Shown here: positions 1 to 9,762 of the stretch, piece by piece
Layout of the letters: each line of letters begins with the position of its first letter
Numbering within the stretch: the first letter of the stretch is position 1
From: Halarcobacter sp.
GTDB lineage: Bacteria > Campylobacterota > Campylobacteria > Campylobacterales > Arcobacteraceae
NCBI GenBank assembly: GCA_030145305.1
Contig: JAQYVX010000002.1
Coordinates: 327,270 to 391,269 of the forward strand
Length of the DNA: 64,000 bases
Reading direction: 5' to 3'
Program-made: the position numbers and the translations under genes
The notes under the pieces: model-generated
What the model saw: only the letters and a program-made list of their open reading frames with translations
What the model was told of the DNA's origin: nothing
The model's database searches: none

Positions 1-572
1 GTTGGAACCAATTTATAGTTTTTAAAACTCATAATTTGACCTCTTACTTGATTTAAAGAACTTGTATCATTACATAAAAATTGATATGCTTTTTCTCCAA
101 AAGTAACAATTAATTTTGGATTAATCAAATCTATTTGTTTATGTAAATAAGTGCTACAAGAGTTATAAGAAGAGGCATCCATTCCATTAGAACTTTTACA
201 CTTAACTAAAGTCGTAATATAAACATCTTCTTTTTTTAAAGACAATACATTCTCTATCATTTTAGATAATTGTTCTCCTGTTTTTCCAACAAAAAAACTT
301 TTTAATTCATCCTCAGTAGAAGTTGGTTCATCAAATATCAACATTAAAGATGCATTTAAATTACCCTCTCCAAAAAGAATATTTTTTCTTGTTTTAGATA
401 ATTCACATAAATAACAGTTCTCCACTAAATTTTTTAGTTCATACATATTATTTGGTAACATACTACTATTTACTTCTTGATTAGAAAGTTTTAACATTCC
501 ATGATAATCATAACCAATAGATTTTAAGAAATTTAATTGGTATAAAACTTTTTCTTTAACTGCTTTTGTCAT
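1..572 (-). CDS. Uracil-DNA glycosylase-like protein (family 4/5 type), 3' end outside window
   Basis: The reading frame starts at the ATG whose complement is 570-572 and stays open to the window edge, giving 190 residues without a stop. The product resembles iron-sulfur uracil-DNA glycosylases, which excise uracil from DNA to start base-excision repair. Seen: an N-terminal CxxC (CYLC), a second cysteine pair with 13 residues between (KC...NSC) that fits the 4Fe-4S ligand pattern, a FVGKTGEQL segment matching the family's FVGxAG region, and a hydrophobic stretch before FGEKAYQFL. The usual catalytic GExPG motif reads IFDEPT here, so this may be a divergent member. The second active-site motif (HPS) would lie beyond the edge. 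It is divergent from the small plus-strand gene at 694. Confidence 0.75.
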   Translation of the reverse strand, partial: MTKAVKEKVLYQLNFLKSIGYDYHGMLKLSNQEVNSSMLPNNMYELKNLVENCYLCELSKTRKNILFGEGNLNASLMLIFDEPTSTEDELKSFFVGKTGEQLSKMIENVLSLKKEDVYITTLVKCKSSNGMDASSYNSCSTYLHKQIDLINPKLIVTFGEKAYQFLCNDTSSLNQVRGQIMSFKNYKLVP

Positions 573-620
573 GCAAAAGTTTACAAAAAATCTACTTTTA
601 AGCTTATTTGTTCCATTATT

Positions 621-657
621 ACATACAAAAATTAATATAAAATTGACTTTTGTATGT
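621..657. promoter_or_regulatory. Inverted repeat overlapping the -35 of the 69-residue gene
   Basis: ACATACAAAA at 621-630 is repeated exactly inverted as TTTTGTATGT at 648-657, with the -35 hexamer (643-648) at the inner edge of the right arm. A 10-bp perfect dyad with a 17-bp spacer is a plausible operator, possibly for the small helix-turn-helix-like product encoded just downstream. Binding is inferred, not shown. Confidence 0.45.
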
Positions 658-671
658 ATTATTTGTACAAT
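643..671 (+). promoter_or_regulatory. Sigma70-type promoter for the 69-residue gene
   Basis: TTGACT at 643-648 and TACAAT at 666-671 are separated by 17 bp, with a TG just upstream of the -10. The start codon at 694 lies about 16 bases after the expected transcription start, leaving room for the AGGAAAT ribosome binding site at 684-690. Confidence 0.6.
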
Positions 672-693
672 GTGTTATCTTTTAGGAAATAAA

Positions 694-903
694 ATGTCAA
701 TACCAAGCTTAAGAAAATTAGAATCAGATTTAGAAGTGAATAAAACAACACTACAGAATTGGAAAAAAAATAGACCAAAATTGTATGAGTTTATAATTGA
801 ATCATATAAAAATAAAGAATTAGTAAAAAAACATTTGGATTTTATGTTAGAACAGAAAAAAACTATTGAAGAAGAGATTGATTTAATAAAAAATAGAGTA
901 TAA
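694..903 (+). CDS. Small helix-turn-helix-like protein, 69 residues
   Basis: The frame is open from 571, but the start at 694 is chosen because AGGAAAT lies 3 bases upstream and a promoter lies at 643-671. The first half (LRKLESDLEVNKTTLQNW, then KKNRPKLYEFI) looks like the compact HTH seen in phage-type regulators, where NKTTLQNWKK would be the recognition helix. The second half is a charged helix. A DNA-binding role, perhaps autoregulatory through the inverted repeat over its promoter, is an inference. No named family is recognised. Confidence 0.7.
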   Translation: MSIPSLRKLESDLEVNKTTLQNWKKNRPKLYEFIIESYKNKELVKKHLDFMLEQKKTIEEEIDLIKNRV

Positions 904-907
904 AAAA

Positions 908-932
908 GAGATACCTTAGACTAAGGTATCTC
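908..932. terminator. Bidirectional hairpin terminator between the small gene and infA
   Basis: GAGATACCTTAG and its exact inverse CTAAGGTATCTC flank a single A, giving an 11-12 bp stem. On the minus strand the stem is followed by six T residues, so it is a good intrinsic terminator for the long ribosomal operon ending with infA. Confidence 0.85.
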
Positions 933-939
933 TAAATAA

Positions 940-1158
940 TTACTTATATCTATGAGTAATTCTACCCTTATCTAAAGAATAAGGTGTAATTTCAACTTTT
1001 ACCTTATCGCCTGGTAAAATTTTGATATAGTGCATTCTCATTTTTCCTGAGATATGGCATAAAACCATATGACCATTATCTAACTCTACTTTAAACATTG
1101 CATTTGGTAGAGCTTCTGTCACTTTACCATCAATTACTATAACATCATCTTTTGCCAC
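940..1158 (-). CDS. infA: Translation initiation factor IF-1
   Basis: A 72-residue single OB-fold protein starting [11 protein letters not shown] and containing the conserved [23 protein letters not shown] core (split: [14 protein letters not shown], then HYIKILPGD) and the C-terminal [10 protein letters not shown]-1 binds the 30S A site and helps IF-2 and IF-3 select the initiator tRNA. Length is normal. It is the last gene of the ribosomal operon here. In Helicobacter rpmJ and the rpsM-rpoA genes follow, but here a terminator does. Confidence 0.97.
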   Translation of the reverse strand: MAKDDVIVIDGKVTEALPNAMFKVELDNGHMVLCHISGKMRMHYIKILPGDKVKVEITPYSLDKGRITHRYK

Positions 1159-1172
1159 TTTTTCTCCTAAGT

Positions 1173-1937
1173 TTACTCTTCTACTTGACTTAAAATTACT
1201 GCTTTACCATCGATAACAGCAACTGTATGCTCATAATGACTACCTCGTAATTTATCTTCTGAAACAACATCCCATTTATTATCTAAAATAACAGGTTCTC
1301 GCATCTTTTGACAAATCATTGGCTCTAAACAAAATACCATACCATTTTTAATTTTTGGTCCAGACTTTACATTTGGTGCATCAACATAATTTGGAATTTC
1401 TGGTTCATCGTGTGGCTTTTTACCAATACCATGTCCACAAAATCTTATTAAAGGTTGATACCCACGTGCAACGATGAAATTTTCAATCTCTTTTGAAAGT
1501 TCTTTAAATCTCATACCTTCTTCTATAATGTCAATGGCATGATATAAAGCATCTTTTGAACAAGCGATTAATTCTTCATCTTCTTTTGATATTTTTCCTA
1601 TAGGCATAGTAATAGCTGCATCACCATACCATCCATCAATTTCAGATCCAATATCAATACCTAAAATGTCGCCTTCTTTTAATACAGTATCATCAGGAAT
1701 ACCATGAATAATAACTTCATTTAAAGAAGTACAAACAGCACCAGGAAAACCATATAAACCTTTAAAAGATGGACGTGCGCCCAAGTTTCTTAAGAATTTT
1801 TCTCCCATTGTATCAACTTCTTTTAAAGTCATACCAGCTTTTACATTTTGATTTAAATATTGTAAAGTCTTCGCAACTGCCAAAGAGGCAGTTCGAAGTT
1901 TTGAAATTTCATTAGGTTTTCTTAAAGGAATAGCCAT
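1173..1937 (-). CDS. map: Type I methionine aminopeptidase
   Basis: A 254-residue cytosolic metalloenzyme that removes the initiator methionine from nascent proteins. The five metal ligands are visible: Asp in [14 protein letters not shown] (two aspartates), His in [14 protein letters not shown], Glu in CLEPMI and Glu in SHYEHTVAV. It lacks the N-terminal zinc-finger extension of eukaryotic enzymes, which fits the bacterial type Ia. It sits between secY (3 bases away) and infA, an arrangement known from Helicobacter. Confidence 0.97.
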   Translation of the reverse strand: MAIPLRKPNEISKLRTASLAVAKTLQYLNQNVKAGMTLKEVDTMGEKFLRNLGARPSFKGLYGFPGAVCTSLNEVIIHGIPDDTVLKEGDILGIDIGSEIDGWYGDAAITMPIGKISKEDEELIACSKDALYHAIDIIEEGMRFKELSKEIENFIVARGYQPLIRFCGHGIGKKPHDEPEIPNYVDAPNVKSGPKIKNGMVFCLEPMICQKMREPVILDNKWDVVSEDKLRGSHYEHTVAVIDGKAVILSQVEE

Positions 1938-1940
1938 AAT

Positions 1941-3203
1941 CTATAGTCCTACGGCACTAAGAGTATCATATTTATTCATATATTGTTGTGCTTCTATTTT
2001 TCTCATAGTATCAATAGCAACTTGAACAACAATAAGTACAGCAACACCACCAAAATAGAATGGAACGCCCATTGCTTTTACTAAAAGCCATGGAACTGTT
2101 GAAATAGCTCCTAAATAAATAGCTCCCCAGAAAGTTAATCTACTTGCAGTTTCATTTAAAAATTCTGCTGTAGAAGCTCCTGGTCTAACACCTGGAATAA
2201 ACCCACCTTGTTTTTTTAAGTTTTCAGAAATATCTTTTGCGTTAAATGTAATTGAAGCATAAAAGAATGCAAAGAAAACTACAAATAAGAACATAAATAC
2301 ATTAAATGTATAAGATTGAGGACTTAAAAAATCTGCTACAACTAAAAGGTATTCATTAGTAGAACCTTGTAATATTGTCGCAGGGAACATTAGAATAGCT
2401 GAGGCAAAAATTGCTGGAATTACACCCGCAAGGTTTACTTTAATTGGAATATAGTTCATTACTCTTTTGCTTTGATTTTGCATCATAACTTTTCTTGAGT
2501 AAGAAACAGGTACTCTTCTTTCACCTAGTTCTACATAAATAATTGCTCCTACAGTTGCTAGAATAATAACTAAAATAGCGATTACTGTTAAGAAATTCAT
2601 TTGTCCGTTATTAACTAAGTCAATAGTTCCACCAATTGCACTTGGAATTGCAGAAACAATACCAGCAAAGATAATTAATGAAATACCATTACCTATACCT
2701 TTTTGTGTGATTTGTTCACCAATCCACATAAGAAGCATAGTTCCAGTTAACATAGAAATTGATGATACAGCTACAAATGTATCCATATCAATTGAAATAG
2801 CACTTTGCCCTGATTGACCAGTTAATGAATTAAGACCCATTGAAACACCAATAGATTGAATTAATGTAATTACAATAGTAGTATATCTGATGATCTGCAT
2901 ATATTTTTGCATTCCATCTCTTTCTTTTTTCATTTTACCAAGTGCGGGGAAAGTTGCGGCTAAAAGCTCCATTATAATTGAAGCTGTAATGTAAGGCATA
3001 ATACCTAAAGAGATAATTGACAATCTTTCAATTGCATTACCACTAAACATATTAACAAGACCTAATGCATTGTTTGCATTTGAATCGAAGAATTCTTTAA
3101 CTACGTCAATATTAACACCAGGTACTGGCACATAAGCCAGTAACCGGTACATTAATATAAAACCTAATGTAATAAGAATCTTATTTATCAGATCTTTACT
3201 CAT
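1941..3203 (-). CDS. secY: Protein translocase subunit SecY
   Basis: A 420-residue polytopic membrane protein that forms the protein-conducting channel of the Sec translocon with SecE and SecG. It begins MSKDLINKILITLGFILMYR and has about ten hydrophobic segments, with the conserved GIMPYITASI motif after the plug region and the QKGIGNGISLIIFAGI segment. The C-terminal part contains GGFIPGVRPG. It lies 2 bases after rplO within the ribosomal operon, as in most bacteria. Confidence 0.98.
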   Translation of the reverse strand: MSKDLINKILITLGFILMYRLLAYVPVPGVNIDVVKEFFDSNANNALGLVNMFSGNAIERLSIISLGIMPYITASIIMELLAATFPALGKMKKERDGMQKYMQIIRYTTIVITLIQSIGVSMGLNSLTGQSGQSAISIDMDTFVAVSSISMLTGTMLLMWIGEQITQKGIGNGISLIIFAGIVSAIPSAIGGTIDLVNNGQMNFLTVIAILVIILATVGAIIYVELGERRVPVSYSRKVMMQNQSKRVMNYIPIKVNLAGVIPAIFASAILMFPATILQGSTNEYLLVVADFLSPQSYTFNVFMFLFVVFFAFFYASITFNAKDISENLKKQGGFIPGVRPGASTAEFLNETASRLTFWGAIYLGAISTVPWLLVKAMGVPFYFGGVAVLIVVQVAIDTMRKIEAQQYMNKYDTLSAVGL

Positions 3204-3205
3204 AA

Positions 3206-3604
3206 TTAGTTTCCAGTAGTTGTAACGTTTTCGTCTTTAATTTTAGAAGCTAAATCTTTAGCAGCTGTTCCAATTAATTTAACTTTTGTAACACTTCTAG
3301 AAAGTTTGTAAACAGCTTTGATTGAATCAAGTGTAATTTCTTCAAGTGCTGCCACTTGTTTAATTTTATCAACATTGATTGAATAAGGTTTTGCTACTCT
3401 TGAAAAGAATCCAATTTTAGGAACTCTTTTTTGAAGTGGTTGTTGACCACCTTCAAAATGTCTCTTAATTTTGTATCCAGATCTAGATTTTTGACCTTTT
3501 TGACCTCGTGTAGATGTCTTACCCATTCCTGAACCTTGACCTCTACCTACTCTTTTAACATTTTTTGTACTACCAGCTGCTGGTTGTAAGTTATCTAATA
3601 CCAT
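3206..3604 (-). CDS. rplO: 50S ribosomal protein L15
   Basis: A 132-residue large-subunit protein. The N-terminal extension carries the typical basic, glycine-rich stretch [20 protein letters not shown] that threads into 23S rRNA, followed by [14 protein letters not shown]. Length and position between rpsE and secY are standard; rpmD (L30) is absent between them, as is usual in Campylobacterota. Confidence 0.98.
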   Translation of the reverse strand: MVLDNLQPAAGSTKNVKRVGRGQGSGMGKTSTRGQKGQKSRSGYKIKRHFEGGQQPLQKRVPKIGFFSRVAKPYSINVDKIKQVAALEEITLDSIKAVYKLSRSVTKVKLIGTAAKDLASKIKDENVTTTGN

Positions 3605-3608
3605 AAAA

Positions 3609-4055
3609 TTACCCTTTAATTCTTGCTAAAGCTTCAACTGTAGCTTGCACAAGGTTATTTGGATTATTTGAACCTAAAGATTTTGCAATAATATCTTTAA
3701 GTCCTGCTAATTCAAGTACTGGTCTTGCCGCACCACCTGCGATAAGTCCTGTACCTTCAGATGCTGGCTTTAATAATATTTTACTTGCATTATATTTGTG
3801 CTCAATATCGTGATTAATTGTTGTACCATGAATATTAACTTTTATTAATGATTTGAATGCATCATCTAAAGCTTTCTTAATTGCATCAGGAACTTCTTTT
3901 GCTTTTCCTGTACCAAATCCAACTGTACCGTTTTTATCACCAACAACAACTAAAGCTGTAAATCTGAATCTTCTACCACCCTTTACAACTTTTGTTACTC
4001 TTCCGATTTTAACGATTGCTTCTTGAAAATCTTCTCTATTTACTGCTGCCATCAT
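3609..4055 (-). CDS. rpsE: 30S ribosomal protein S5
   Basis: A 148-residue small-subunit protein involved in translational fidelity. It has the S5 RNA-binding fold with [22 protein letters not shown] and the C-terminal [20 protein letters not shown]. Two adjacent ATG codons can start it. The AAGGG ribosome binding site is better spaced for the second (start at 4052), so the mature start may be one residue shorter. Confidence 0.98.
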   Translation of the reverse strand: MMAAVNREDFQEAIVKIGRVTKVVKGGRRFRFTALVVVGDKNGTVGFGTGKAKEVPDAIKKALDDAFKSLIKVNIHGTTINHDIEHKYNASKILLKPASEGTGLIAGGAARPVLELAGLKDIIAKSLGSNNPNNLVQATVEALARIKG

Positions 4056-4061
4056 TAACCC

Positions 4062-4421
4062 TTATAATTTGATACCATTATCTCTTAGTGCGTCAGCAAA
4101 TGCTGCAACTACACCATGATAAAGGTATCCATTTCTATCAAATACTACTGTTTCAATACCAGCAGTTTTTAAGCTCTCAGCAAATTGTGCTGCAACTTTT
4201 ACTGCACCTTCTTTATTACAAGGTAATTCTAATGTTTTAGAATTTACTGCTGCAAGTGTAACACCAGCAACATCATCAATTGCTTGTGCACTTAAATATC
4301 TATTTGATTTAAAAATAGATACTCTAGGTGTTTGCGCAGTTCCTGAAATATTACCTCTAACTCTTCTTTTTCTAATAGCTCTTAAAGAGTTCTTTTTAGC
4401 TAAATCTTTTGCTCTACTCAT
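4062..4421 (-). CDS. rplR: 50S ribosomal protein L18
   Basis: A 119-residue 5S rRNA-binding protein of the central protuberance. The basic N terminus ([20 protein letters not shown]) and C-terminal [20 protein letters not shown] are typical. Spacing to rplF upstream is 11 bases. Confidence 0.98.
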   Translation of the reverse strand: MSRAKDLAKKNSLRAIRKRRVRGNISGTAQTPRVSIFKSNRYLSAQAIDDVAGVTLAAVNSKTLELPCNKEGAVKVAAQFAESLKTAGIETVVFDRNGYLYHGVVAAFADALRDNGIKL

Positions 4422-4432
4422 TTTCTCACACC

Positions 4433-4966
4433 TTACTTAGCAGTTTTTCCGGCTTTTCTAACGATATGCTCGTCAGTATACTTCACACCTTTACCTTTGT
4501 ACGGTTCTGGTTTTCGGTAGCCTCTAATGATTGCAGCAGCTTGACCAACTTGTTGTTTGTCAGCACCTTTTACATGAATTAAGTTTTTCTCAACAGTAAT
4601 TTCTAATCCATCAGCGATTTCATAGTTAATTGGGTGAGAATATCCTAATTGTAGTTCTAAAACTTTTCCTTTTACAGCAGCTCTATAACCAACACCGTTT
4701 ACTTCTAAAGATTTTTGAAAACCTTTATCTAAACCTTCAATAGCGTTGTTTAATAATGCTCTGTAAGTTCCCCAGAAAGCAGAAGATTCTTTTGATTCTC
4801 CAACTTTTCCTAAGTTTACATTACCATCTGCAATTTCAACTGTAACTCTACCATGTGTTTCAACACAAGAAGTTTTGTTACCTTTTTTTACATCAATAGT
4901 AGTACCATTAACTGATACTTCAATCCCTGAAGGGATTGCGATAGGTTTTTTTCCAATTCTAGACAT
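4433..4966 (-). CDS. rplF: 50S ribosomal protein L6
   Basis: A 177-residue protein with two copies of the L6 fold, near the GTPase-associated centre of the 50S subunit. It starts [17 protein letters not shown]. The second domain ends with the signature [15 protein letters not shown]. Length is normal. Confidence 0.98.
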   Translation of the reverse strand: MSRIGKKPIAIPSGIEVSVNGTTIDVKKGNKTSCVETHGRVTVEIADGNVNLGKVGESKESSAFWGTYRALLNNAIEGLDKGFQKSLEVNGVGYRAAVKGKVLELQLGYSHPINYEIADGLEITVEKNLIHVKGADKQQVGQAAAIIRGYRKPEPYKGKGVKYTDEHIVRKAGKTAK

Positions 4967-4975
4967 TACACTCTC

Positions 4976-5374
4976 CTACCAAACTGTACATAGTAACTCA
5001 CCACCAACGTTAGCAGCAAATGCTTCATCGTTAGCGATTATACCTTTGTTTGTAGAAACAATGATAGTACCATATCCATTTTTAAAAGATTTGATTTCTG
5101 AAGCGTTTTTATAAACTCTTCTTCCTGGTTTTGAAACTCTTGTGATTTCATTGATAACTGATTTCTCGTTATCATCATATTTTAATGTTACTTGAATAGT
5201 TTTCTTATTGTTTGTACCATCAATTACTTTGAAACCATCAATGTATTCTTTTGATTGTAATACATTTAAAACTCCAACTACCGTGTTAGAATGTAATAAT
5301 GTTGCAACATCTAATTTTCTCATTGCAGCATTTCTAATTCTTGTTAAAGCATCTGCGATTATATCATTCATCAT
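4976..5374 (-). CDS. rpsH: 30S ribosomal protein S8
   Basis: A 132-residue primary 16S rRNA-binding protein. It starts [16 protein letters not shown] with a GGAG site upstream and contains [16 protein letters not shown] and the C-terminal cysteine-containing ELLCTVW. In other bacteria S8 also represses the spc genes; no such regulatory structure was identified here. Confidence 0.98.
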   Translation of the reverse strand: MMNDIIADALTRIRNAAMRKLDVATLLHSNTVVGVLNVLQSKEYIDGFKVIDGTNNKKTIQVTLKYDDNEKSVINEITRVSKPGRRVYKNASEIKSFKNGYGTIIVSTNKGIIANDEAFAANVGGELLCTVW

Positions 5375-5387
5375 AGCTTATATTCTC

Positions 5388-5573
5388 CTACCAACTAGAT
5401 TTTTTAACGCCAGGAAGTAATCCCTCGTTAGCCATTTTTCTTAAACAAATTCTACAAAGACCAAAGTCTCTGTATACTGAATGTGGTCTTCCACAAACAG
5501 AACATCTTGTATATGCTCTTGAAGAGAACTTAGGAGTTCTCTTTTGTTTAGCAATCATAGATTTCTTTGCCAT
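5388..5573 (-). CDS. rpsN: 30S ribosomal protein S14, zinc-binding (type Z)
   Basis: A 61-residue protein with four cysteines in two CxxC pairs (CSVCGRP and CRICLR), which marks the short zinc-containing form of S14. Zinc-free paralogues are longer. Its stop overlaps the rplE stop-start junction by one base, indicating translational coupling. Confidence 0.98.
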   Translation of the reverse strand: MAKKSMIAKQKRTPKFSSRAYTRCSVCGRPHSVYRDFGLCRICLRKMANEGLLPGVKKSSW

Positions 5574-6121
5574 TACGCTCTTCCTTTTGTAAATGGAATT
5601 CCAACTAATTCTAATAATCTATATGCTTCAGCATCGTCATTAGCAGTTGTTCCAACTGAAATATTCATACCATGAGTTTTAATAATATCATCGTATACAA
5701 CTTCAGGGAACATTAATTGTTCATCTAATCCAAAGTTGAAGTTTCCTCTACCATCAAAACCATTTCTGTTAAGACCTCTAAAGTCTTTTACTCTTGGTAA
5801 TGCAATTGAACAAAGTTTGTCTAAGAAGTTATACATTTGTTCACCTCTAAGTGTAACTTTAATACCTACAGGGTAACCTTCTCTTACTTTAAAACCAGCA
5901 ACTGATTTCTTAGCAATAACTTTAACTGCTCTTTGACCAGCAATTAAAGAAATAGTATCTTGAATGTTTTGCATTAATTTACTATCTTTCATAGCTTCAC
6001 CAGCACCAACAGAGATAACTACTTTGTTTAACTTTGCAGTTAACATTTTGTTTTTTGGAAACTCTGTTTCTAAAACTGGTTTAATTTCTGAATTATATCT
6101 TTCTAATAATCTTGATGCCAT
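5573..6121 (-). CDS. rplE: 50S ribosomal protein L5
   Basis: A 182-residue 5S rRNA-binding protein of the central protuberance that contacts the P-site tRNA. The start is placed at the ATG of [10 protein letters not shown] because AAGG lies 8-12 bases upstream; an in-frame GTG three codons earlier (6130) is less likely. The typical [20 protein letters not shown] segment is present. Confidence 0.97.
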   Translation of the reverse strand: MASRLLERYNSEIKPVLETEFPKNKMLTAKLNKVVISVGAGEAMKDSKLMQNIQDTISLIAGQRAVKVIAKKSVAGFKVREGYPVGIKVTLRGEQMYNFLDKLCSIALPRVKDFRGLNRNGFDGRGNFNFGLDEQLMFPEVVYDDIIKTHGMNISVGTTANDDAEAYRLLELVGIPFTKGRA

Positions 6122-6122
6122 C

Positions 6123-6362
6123 TTATTCACCTTCTACTTTTGCTACATTAGAAATGTCAATAGGCATTTCTTTGTTTACAAAACCACCCTCAGGGTTTTT
6201 ATCTTGATCAGGTTTAACTGTTTTTTTAGCAACTTTACAATCTTTAACAATTACTTGTCTAGATGTAGGTAAAACTTGTAATACTTCACCAGTTTTCCCT
6301 TTATCGTCACCAGCAATAATTTTTACAGTATCACCTTTTTTAATTTTTAATTTAACAGCCAT
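6123..6362 (-). CDS. rplX: 50S ribosomal protein L24
   Basis: A 79-residue assembly-initiating large-subunit protein with a KOW motif ([20 protein letters not shown]). The frame is open further upstream, but the ATG of [11 protein letters not shown] is chosen because a GGAGG ribosome binding site lies just before it and the protein then matches usual family length. Confidence 0.97.
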   Translation of the reverse strand: MAVKLKIKKGDTVKIIAGDDKGKTGEVLQVLPTSRQVIVKDCKVAKKTVKPDQDKNPEGGFVNKEMPIDISNVAKVEGE

Positions 6363-6363
6363 A

Positions 6364-6732
6364 TTATAGTACCTCCGGAGCAAGTGAAACAATTTTCATG
6401 AAACCTGAGTATCTAACTTCTCTAGCTACAGGTCCAAAAATTCTTGTTCCGATTGGGTCTTTTTTAGCATCAAGAATAACAGCAGCGTTATCATCAAATC
6501 TAATTAAAGAACCATTTTCTCTTTGAATTTCTTTGTGCGTTCTTACAACAACAGCTTTAACAACAGCACCCTTCTTAACTTTACCAGTTGGTAAAGCTTT
6601 TTTAACTGAAGCAACAATAACATCACCAACAGATGCATATCTTCTCTTAGATCCACCAAGAACTTTGATACACATGATTTCTTTAGCACCAGTGTTATCA
6701 GCTACATTTAATCTAGTAAAACTTTGAATCAT
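6364..6732 (-). CDS. rplN: 50S ribosomal protein L14
   Basis: A 122-residue protein beginning [18 protein letters not shown], the invariant L14 start, and ending VSLAPEVL. It forms an intersubunit bridge with 16S rRNA. Its first base overlaps the last base of rpsQ. Confidence 0.98.
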   Translation of the reverse strand: MIQSFTRLNVADNTGAKEIMCIKVLGGSKRRYASVGDVIVASVKKALPTGKVKKGAVVKAVVVRTHKEIQRENGSLIRFDDNAAVILDAKKDPIGTRIFGPVAREVRYSGFMKIVSLAPEVL

Positions 6733-6986
6733 TATTTAACTCCTGTAGCTACAATCGTTTTTAATCTAAAAGATTTAGTTTTAGATAAAGGTCTACACTC
6801 AATAGCAATTACAGTGTCACCCTCGTTTAATTCATTTTTTTCATCATGAATTAAATATTTTTTGAATCTTTTTACAGTTTTGTGATATTTAGGATGCATA
6901 ACTGATCTTGTAACTAGTACAGAAGCAGTTTTTTCTCCAGATTTTTTAACCACAACACCTTGAATCTCTCTTTTATGTGAACTCAT
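6732..6986 (-). CDS. rpsQ: 30S ribosomal protein S17
   Basis: An 84-residue early-assembling 16S rRNA-binding protein. The longer open frame upstream is rejected, and [13 protein letters not shown] taken as the start, because it gives the normal length and follows rpmC with a short gap. The conserved [17 protein letters not shown] and ECRPLSKTK segments are present. Confidence 0.97.
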   Translation of the reverse strand: MSSHKREIQGVVVKKSGEKTASVLVTRSVMHPKYHKTVKRFKKYLIHDEKNELNEGDTVIAIECRPLSKTKSFRLKTIVATGVK

Positions 6987-6996
6987 ACTTAGATCC

Positions 6997-7188
6997 TTAA
7001 TTAGCTTGTGCTGCAGTAATAGCTGTGTTAATTTGTGCAATTTCTTTTTTGCACGCTCTTAACTCAGTTGTATTAGTTAACTGCATAGTTTTTAGCTTAG
7101 CTTTTAATTCAAAAAGAAGCACCTTTTTTTCTTTTAATAACTCGTTTAACTCTTGTAAACTTTTTTCTTTTAAATCAGAATAAATCAT
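6997..7188 (-). CDS. rpmC: 50S ribosomal protein L29
   Basis: A 63-residue helical hairpin protein near the peptide exit tunnel where trigger factor and SRP dock. The start is taken as the ATG of [10 protein letters not shown]; an in-frame GTG two codons earlier is possible. The start lies inside the 3' end of rplP (14-base overlap), which suggests translational coupling. Confidence 0.95.
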   Translation of the reverse strand: MIYSDLKEKSLQELNELLKEKKVLLFELKAKLKTMQLTNTTELRACKKEIAQINTAITAAQAN

Positions 7189-7600
7189 TTTCACTATCTC
7201 TTGTTACAATTTTAGTTTTGAATGGTAATTTATGTCTTGCTAAAGTTAAAGCAGCTCTTGATAATTCTTCATCAACACCAGCCATTTCGAAACAGATTCT
7301 ACCTGGCTTAATATTCATAACCCATTTATCAACTGCACCTTTACCTTTACCCATTCTTGTTTCTAATGGTTTAGCAGTAAGCGGTTTATCAGGGAATACC
7401 ATAATCCATACTTTTGCTTGTCTTTTAACTTTTCTAGTCATTGCAATTCTGGCAGCTTCGATTTGTCTTGAATCTATTCTTCCATGCTCTAGAGCTTTAA
7501 GTCCAAAGTCTCCGTAAGCAAGAGTATTAGCTCTAGCTGACTTACCTCTGTTTCGACCTTTCATTACTTTTCTAAATTTCGTTCTCTTAGGCATTAACAT
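7175..7600 (-). CDS. rplP: 50S ribosomal protein L16
   Basis: A 141-residue protein starting [20 protein letters not shown] that helps position tRNA in the A site. It contains [24 protein letters not shown] signature residues ([20 protein letters not shown]). Its end overlaps rpmC. Confidence 0.98.
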   Translation of the reverse strand: MLMPKRTKFRKVMKGRNRGKSARANTLAYGDFGLKALEHGRIDSRQIEAARIAMTRKVKRQAKVWIMVFPDKPLTAKPLETRMGKGKGAVDKWVMNIKPGRICFEMAGVDEELSRAALTLARHKLPFKTKIVTRDSENDLF

Positions 7601-7602
7601 AA

Positions 7603-8304
7603 TTATTTACCTCTTCTCTTTTGTGGTCTTCTTTTTGGTTTAGAATCAGCAGTGTCTTTCTCAGTTGGAATACCTTTTGCAAGTACTTCACCTTTGAAAA
7701 TCCAAACTTTGATACCAATACAACCATAAGTAGTGTGAGCTTCAGCAAAACCGTAATCGATTCTAGCTCTTAAAGTATGTAAAGGAACTCTACCTTCTAA
7801 GTACCACTCAGTTCTTGCCATTTCAGCTCCACCAAGTCTACCAGAAACAGATACTTTAATACCTTTTGCACCAGATTTAAGAGCGTTTTGCATAACTCTT
7901 TTCATAGCTCTTCTAAATGCAACTCTTCTTTCTAATTGTTGAGCAACATTTTCAGCAGAAAGTTGACCAGATAATTGTGGTTTTCTCTCTTCTTTAATAT
8001 TAACTGCGATTTCTTTTCCAACTAATGCTGCAAGATTAGTTTTAAGTTTTTCAACGTCTGCACCTTTTTTACCAATAATGATACCAGGACGAGCAGCTAC
8101 AATAGTAACTCTAACTTTTTTAGCAGTTCTCTCTACGATAGTTTGAGCAACACCTGCATAGTATAACTCTTTTTTAACGTATTTTCTGATTTTATCATCT
8201 TCAGCAACATTAGCAGGCATTGTAGAAAATTTTGGAAACCATCTTGATTCCCAGTTTCTATTAATACCTAATCTTAAACCTATTGGATTAACTTTTTGAC
8301 CCAT
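7603..8304 (-). CDS. rpsC: 30S ribosomal protein S3
   Basis: A 233-residue mRNA-entry-site protein with an N-terminal KH domain showing the GxxG loop ([16 protein letters not shown]) and the C-terminal S3 domain. It starts [13 protein letters not shown]. The C-terminal tail is basic ([12 protein letters not shown]). Its start overlaps the rplV stop by one base. Confidence 0.98.
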   Translation of the reverse strand: MGQKVNPIGLRLGINRNWESRWFPKFSTMPANVAEDDKIRKYVKKELYYAGVAQTIVERTAKKVRVTIVAARPGIIIGKKGADVEKLKTNLAALVGKEIAVNIKEERKPQLSGQLSAENVAQQLERRVAFRRAMKRVMQNALKSGAKGIKVSVSGRLGGAEMARTEWYLEGRVPLHTLRARIDYGFAEAHTTYGCIGIKVWIFKGEVLAKGIPTEKDTADSKPKRRPQKRRGK

Positions 8305-8636
8305 TACTTGTCTCCTTGTGATGCAGCAGCAACTTCAATCATGATATGCGCAGTTGGTTTATGTTTTGGTGATGCACTACCTCTTGCTCTTGGAGTAAAT
8401 CTCTTAAGAACAGGACCTTTATCAACTCTTGCAGATGTGATAATCGCATCTTCTGGCTCTAAACCAGCATTAGCAACAGCTGAAGCAATAACTTTTGAAA
8501 TAATTCCCGCAGCTTTATTTGGAGTGAATTCTAAAGATGCAATTGCATACTCAGCGTTCATACCTTGAACTTCTCTAGCAATTAATCTTGCTTTTGTAGG
8601 AGATAATCTAATGAATTTTAATACAGCTCTAGCCAT
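8304..8636 (-). CDS. rplV: 50S ribosomal protein L22
   Basis: A 110-residue protein whose beta-hairpin lines the peptide exit tunnel, the site of some macrolide-resistance changes. It shows [20 protein letters not shown] at the start and the hairpin region [20 protein letters not shown]. One-base overlaps with rpsS and rpsC bracket it. Confidence 0.98.
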   Translation of the reverse strand: MARAVLKFIRLSPTKARLIAREVQGMNAEYAIASLEFTPNKAAGIISKVIASAVANAGLEPEDAIITSARVDKGPVLKRFTPRARGSASPKHKPTAHIMIEVAAASQGDK

Positions 8637-8914
8637 TATCCTACCTTTCTTTGTACAGAACCTTTGTGGCCTCTGAACGTTCTAGTTGGTGCAAATTCAC
8701 CTAACTTATATCCAACGTGGTTTTCTGTAATATTTACAGGTACAAAGTTTCTTCCGTTATGCACATTAAATGTTAATCCAATCATGTCAGGTAAAATCAT
8801 AGATCTTCTTGACCATGTTTTGATTGGTTTTTTATCATTAGCTTCAACAGCTTTTAATACTTTTTTCATTAAGTGTGCGTCTATGAATGGACCTTTTTTT
8901 ATTGATCTTGCCAT
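8636..8914 (-). CDS. rpsS: 30S ribosomal protein S19
   Basis: A 92-residue 30S head protein starting [15 protein letters not shown], with [14 protein letters not shown] and [17 protein letters not shown] residues ([16 protein letters not shown]). It interacts with S13 and contacts the A-site tRNA region. Length is normal. Confidence 0.98.
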   Translation of the reverse strand: MARSIKKGPFIDAHLMKKVLKAVEANDKKPIKTWSRRSMILPDMIGLTFNVHNGRNFVPVNITENHVGYKLGEFAPTRTFRGHKGSVQRKVG

Positions 8915-8923
8915 CTTAAACCC

Positions 8924-9751
8924 TTACTTCTTTTTTCTTGAAATGATTAACTTATCACTAGCTTTTTTCTTTCTAGTTTTGTAACCTTTAGTTGGCATAC
9001 CCCATGGAGTAACCGGATGTCTACCAGAGTTAGTCTTACCTTCACCACCACCATGTGGGTGATCAATAGGGTTCATTGCTGATCCTCTTGTTTGTGGTCT
9101 CTTACCTAAGTGTCTTTGTCTACCAGCTTTTCCAACAACCATGTTAGAGAAATCTTCGTTTCCAACGATTCCAACTGTACCAATACAAACACCTAAGATT
9201 TTTCTCATTTCACCTGAAGGAAGTCTCATAATTACATATTTGTCTTCTCTACCCATGATTTGAGCGTATCCACCAGCAGATCTTGCAATTTGTCCACCTT
9301 TCCCTGGTTTTAATTCAATATTATGAACCATTGTACCAACAGGAATGTTTGTAAGTCTCATTGCATTACCTGGTAAAATATCAAGTCCAGACTCTGCTGC
9401 TTGAACTTTATCACCAACTTTTAATCCAGAAGGTTGTAAGATATATCTTTTATCTCCATCTGCATAAGTAACTAAACAAATTCTACAGTTTCTGTATGGG
9501 TCGTACTCAATAGTTGAAACAGTACCCTCAACACCAAATTTATTTCTTTTAAAATCAATAATTCTATATAGTTTTTTAGCACCTGCTTCTTTGTGTCTTG
9601 AAGTAATTCTACCATTATTATTTCTACCAGCACTAGCTTTTACTCTTACAAGTAAAGATCTAACTGTTGGTTTAGAAGTAATTTCAGAAGTATCCATAAC
9701 AGACATAAATCTTCTTGCAGGAGTTATTGGTCTAAATTTTTTAATTGCCAT
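8924..9751 (-). CDS. rplB: 50S ribosomal protein L2
   Basis: A 275-residue protein needed for subunit association and peptidyl transferase activity. The signature [20 protein letters not shown] near the C terminus holds the conserved histidine close to the catalytic centre. The N terminus is [18 protein letters not shown]. Confidence 0.98.
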   Translation of the reverse strand: MAIKKFRPITPARRFMSVMDTSEITSKPTVRSLLVRVKASAGRNNNGRITSRHKEAGAKKLYRIIDFKRNKFGVEGTVSTIEYDPYRNCRICLVTYADGDKRYILQPSGLKVGDKVQAAESGLDILPGNAMRLTNIPVGTMVHNIELKPGKGGQIARSAGGYAQIMGREDKYVIMRLPSGEMRKILGVCIGTVGIVGNEDFSNMVVGKAGRQRHLGKRPQTRGSAMNPIDHPHGGGEGKTNSGRHPVTPWGMPTKGYKTRKKKASDKLIISRKKK

Positions 9752-9762
9752 CTATAATCTCC

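Noticed and set aside
571..693. Upstream extension of the 69-residue gene from an ATG at 571
   Set aside because: The added residues lack a ribosome binding site, run through the promoter and inverted repeat, and read as random hydrophobic sequence.
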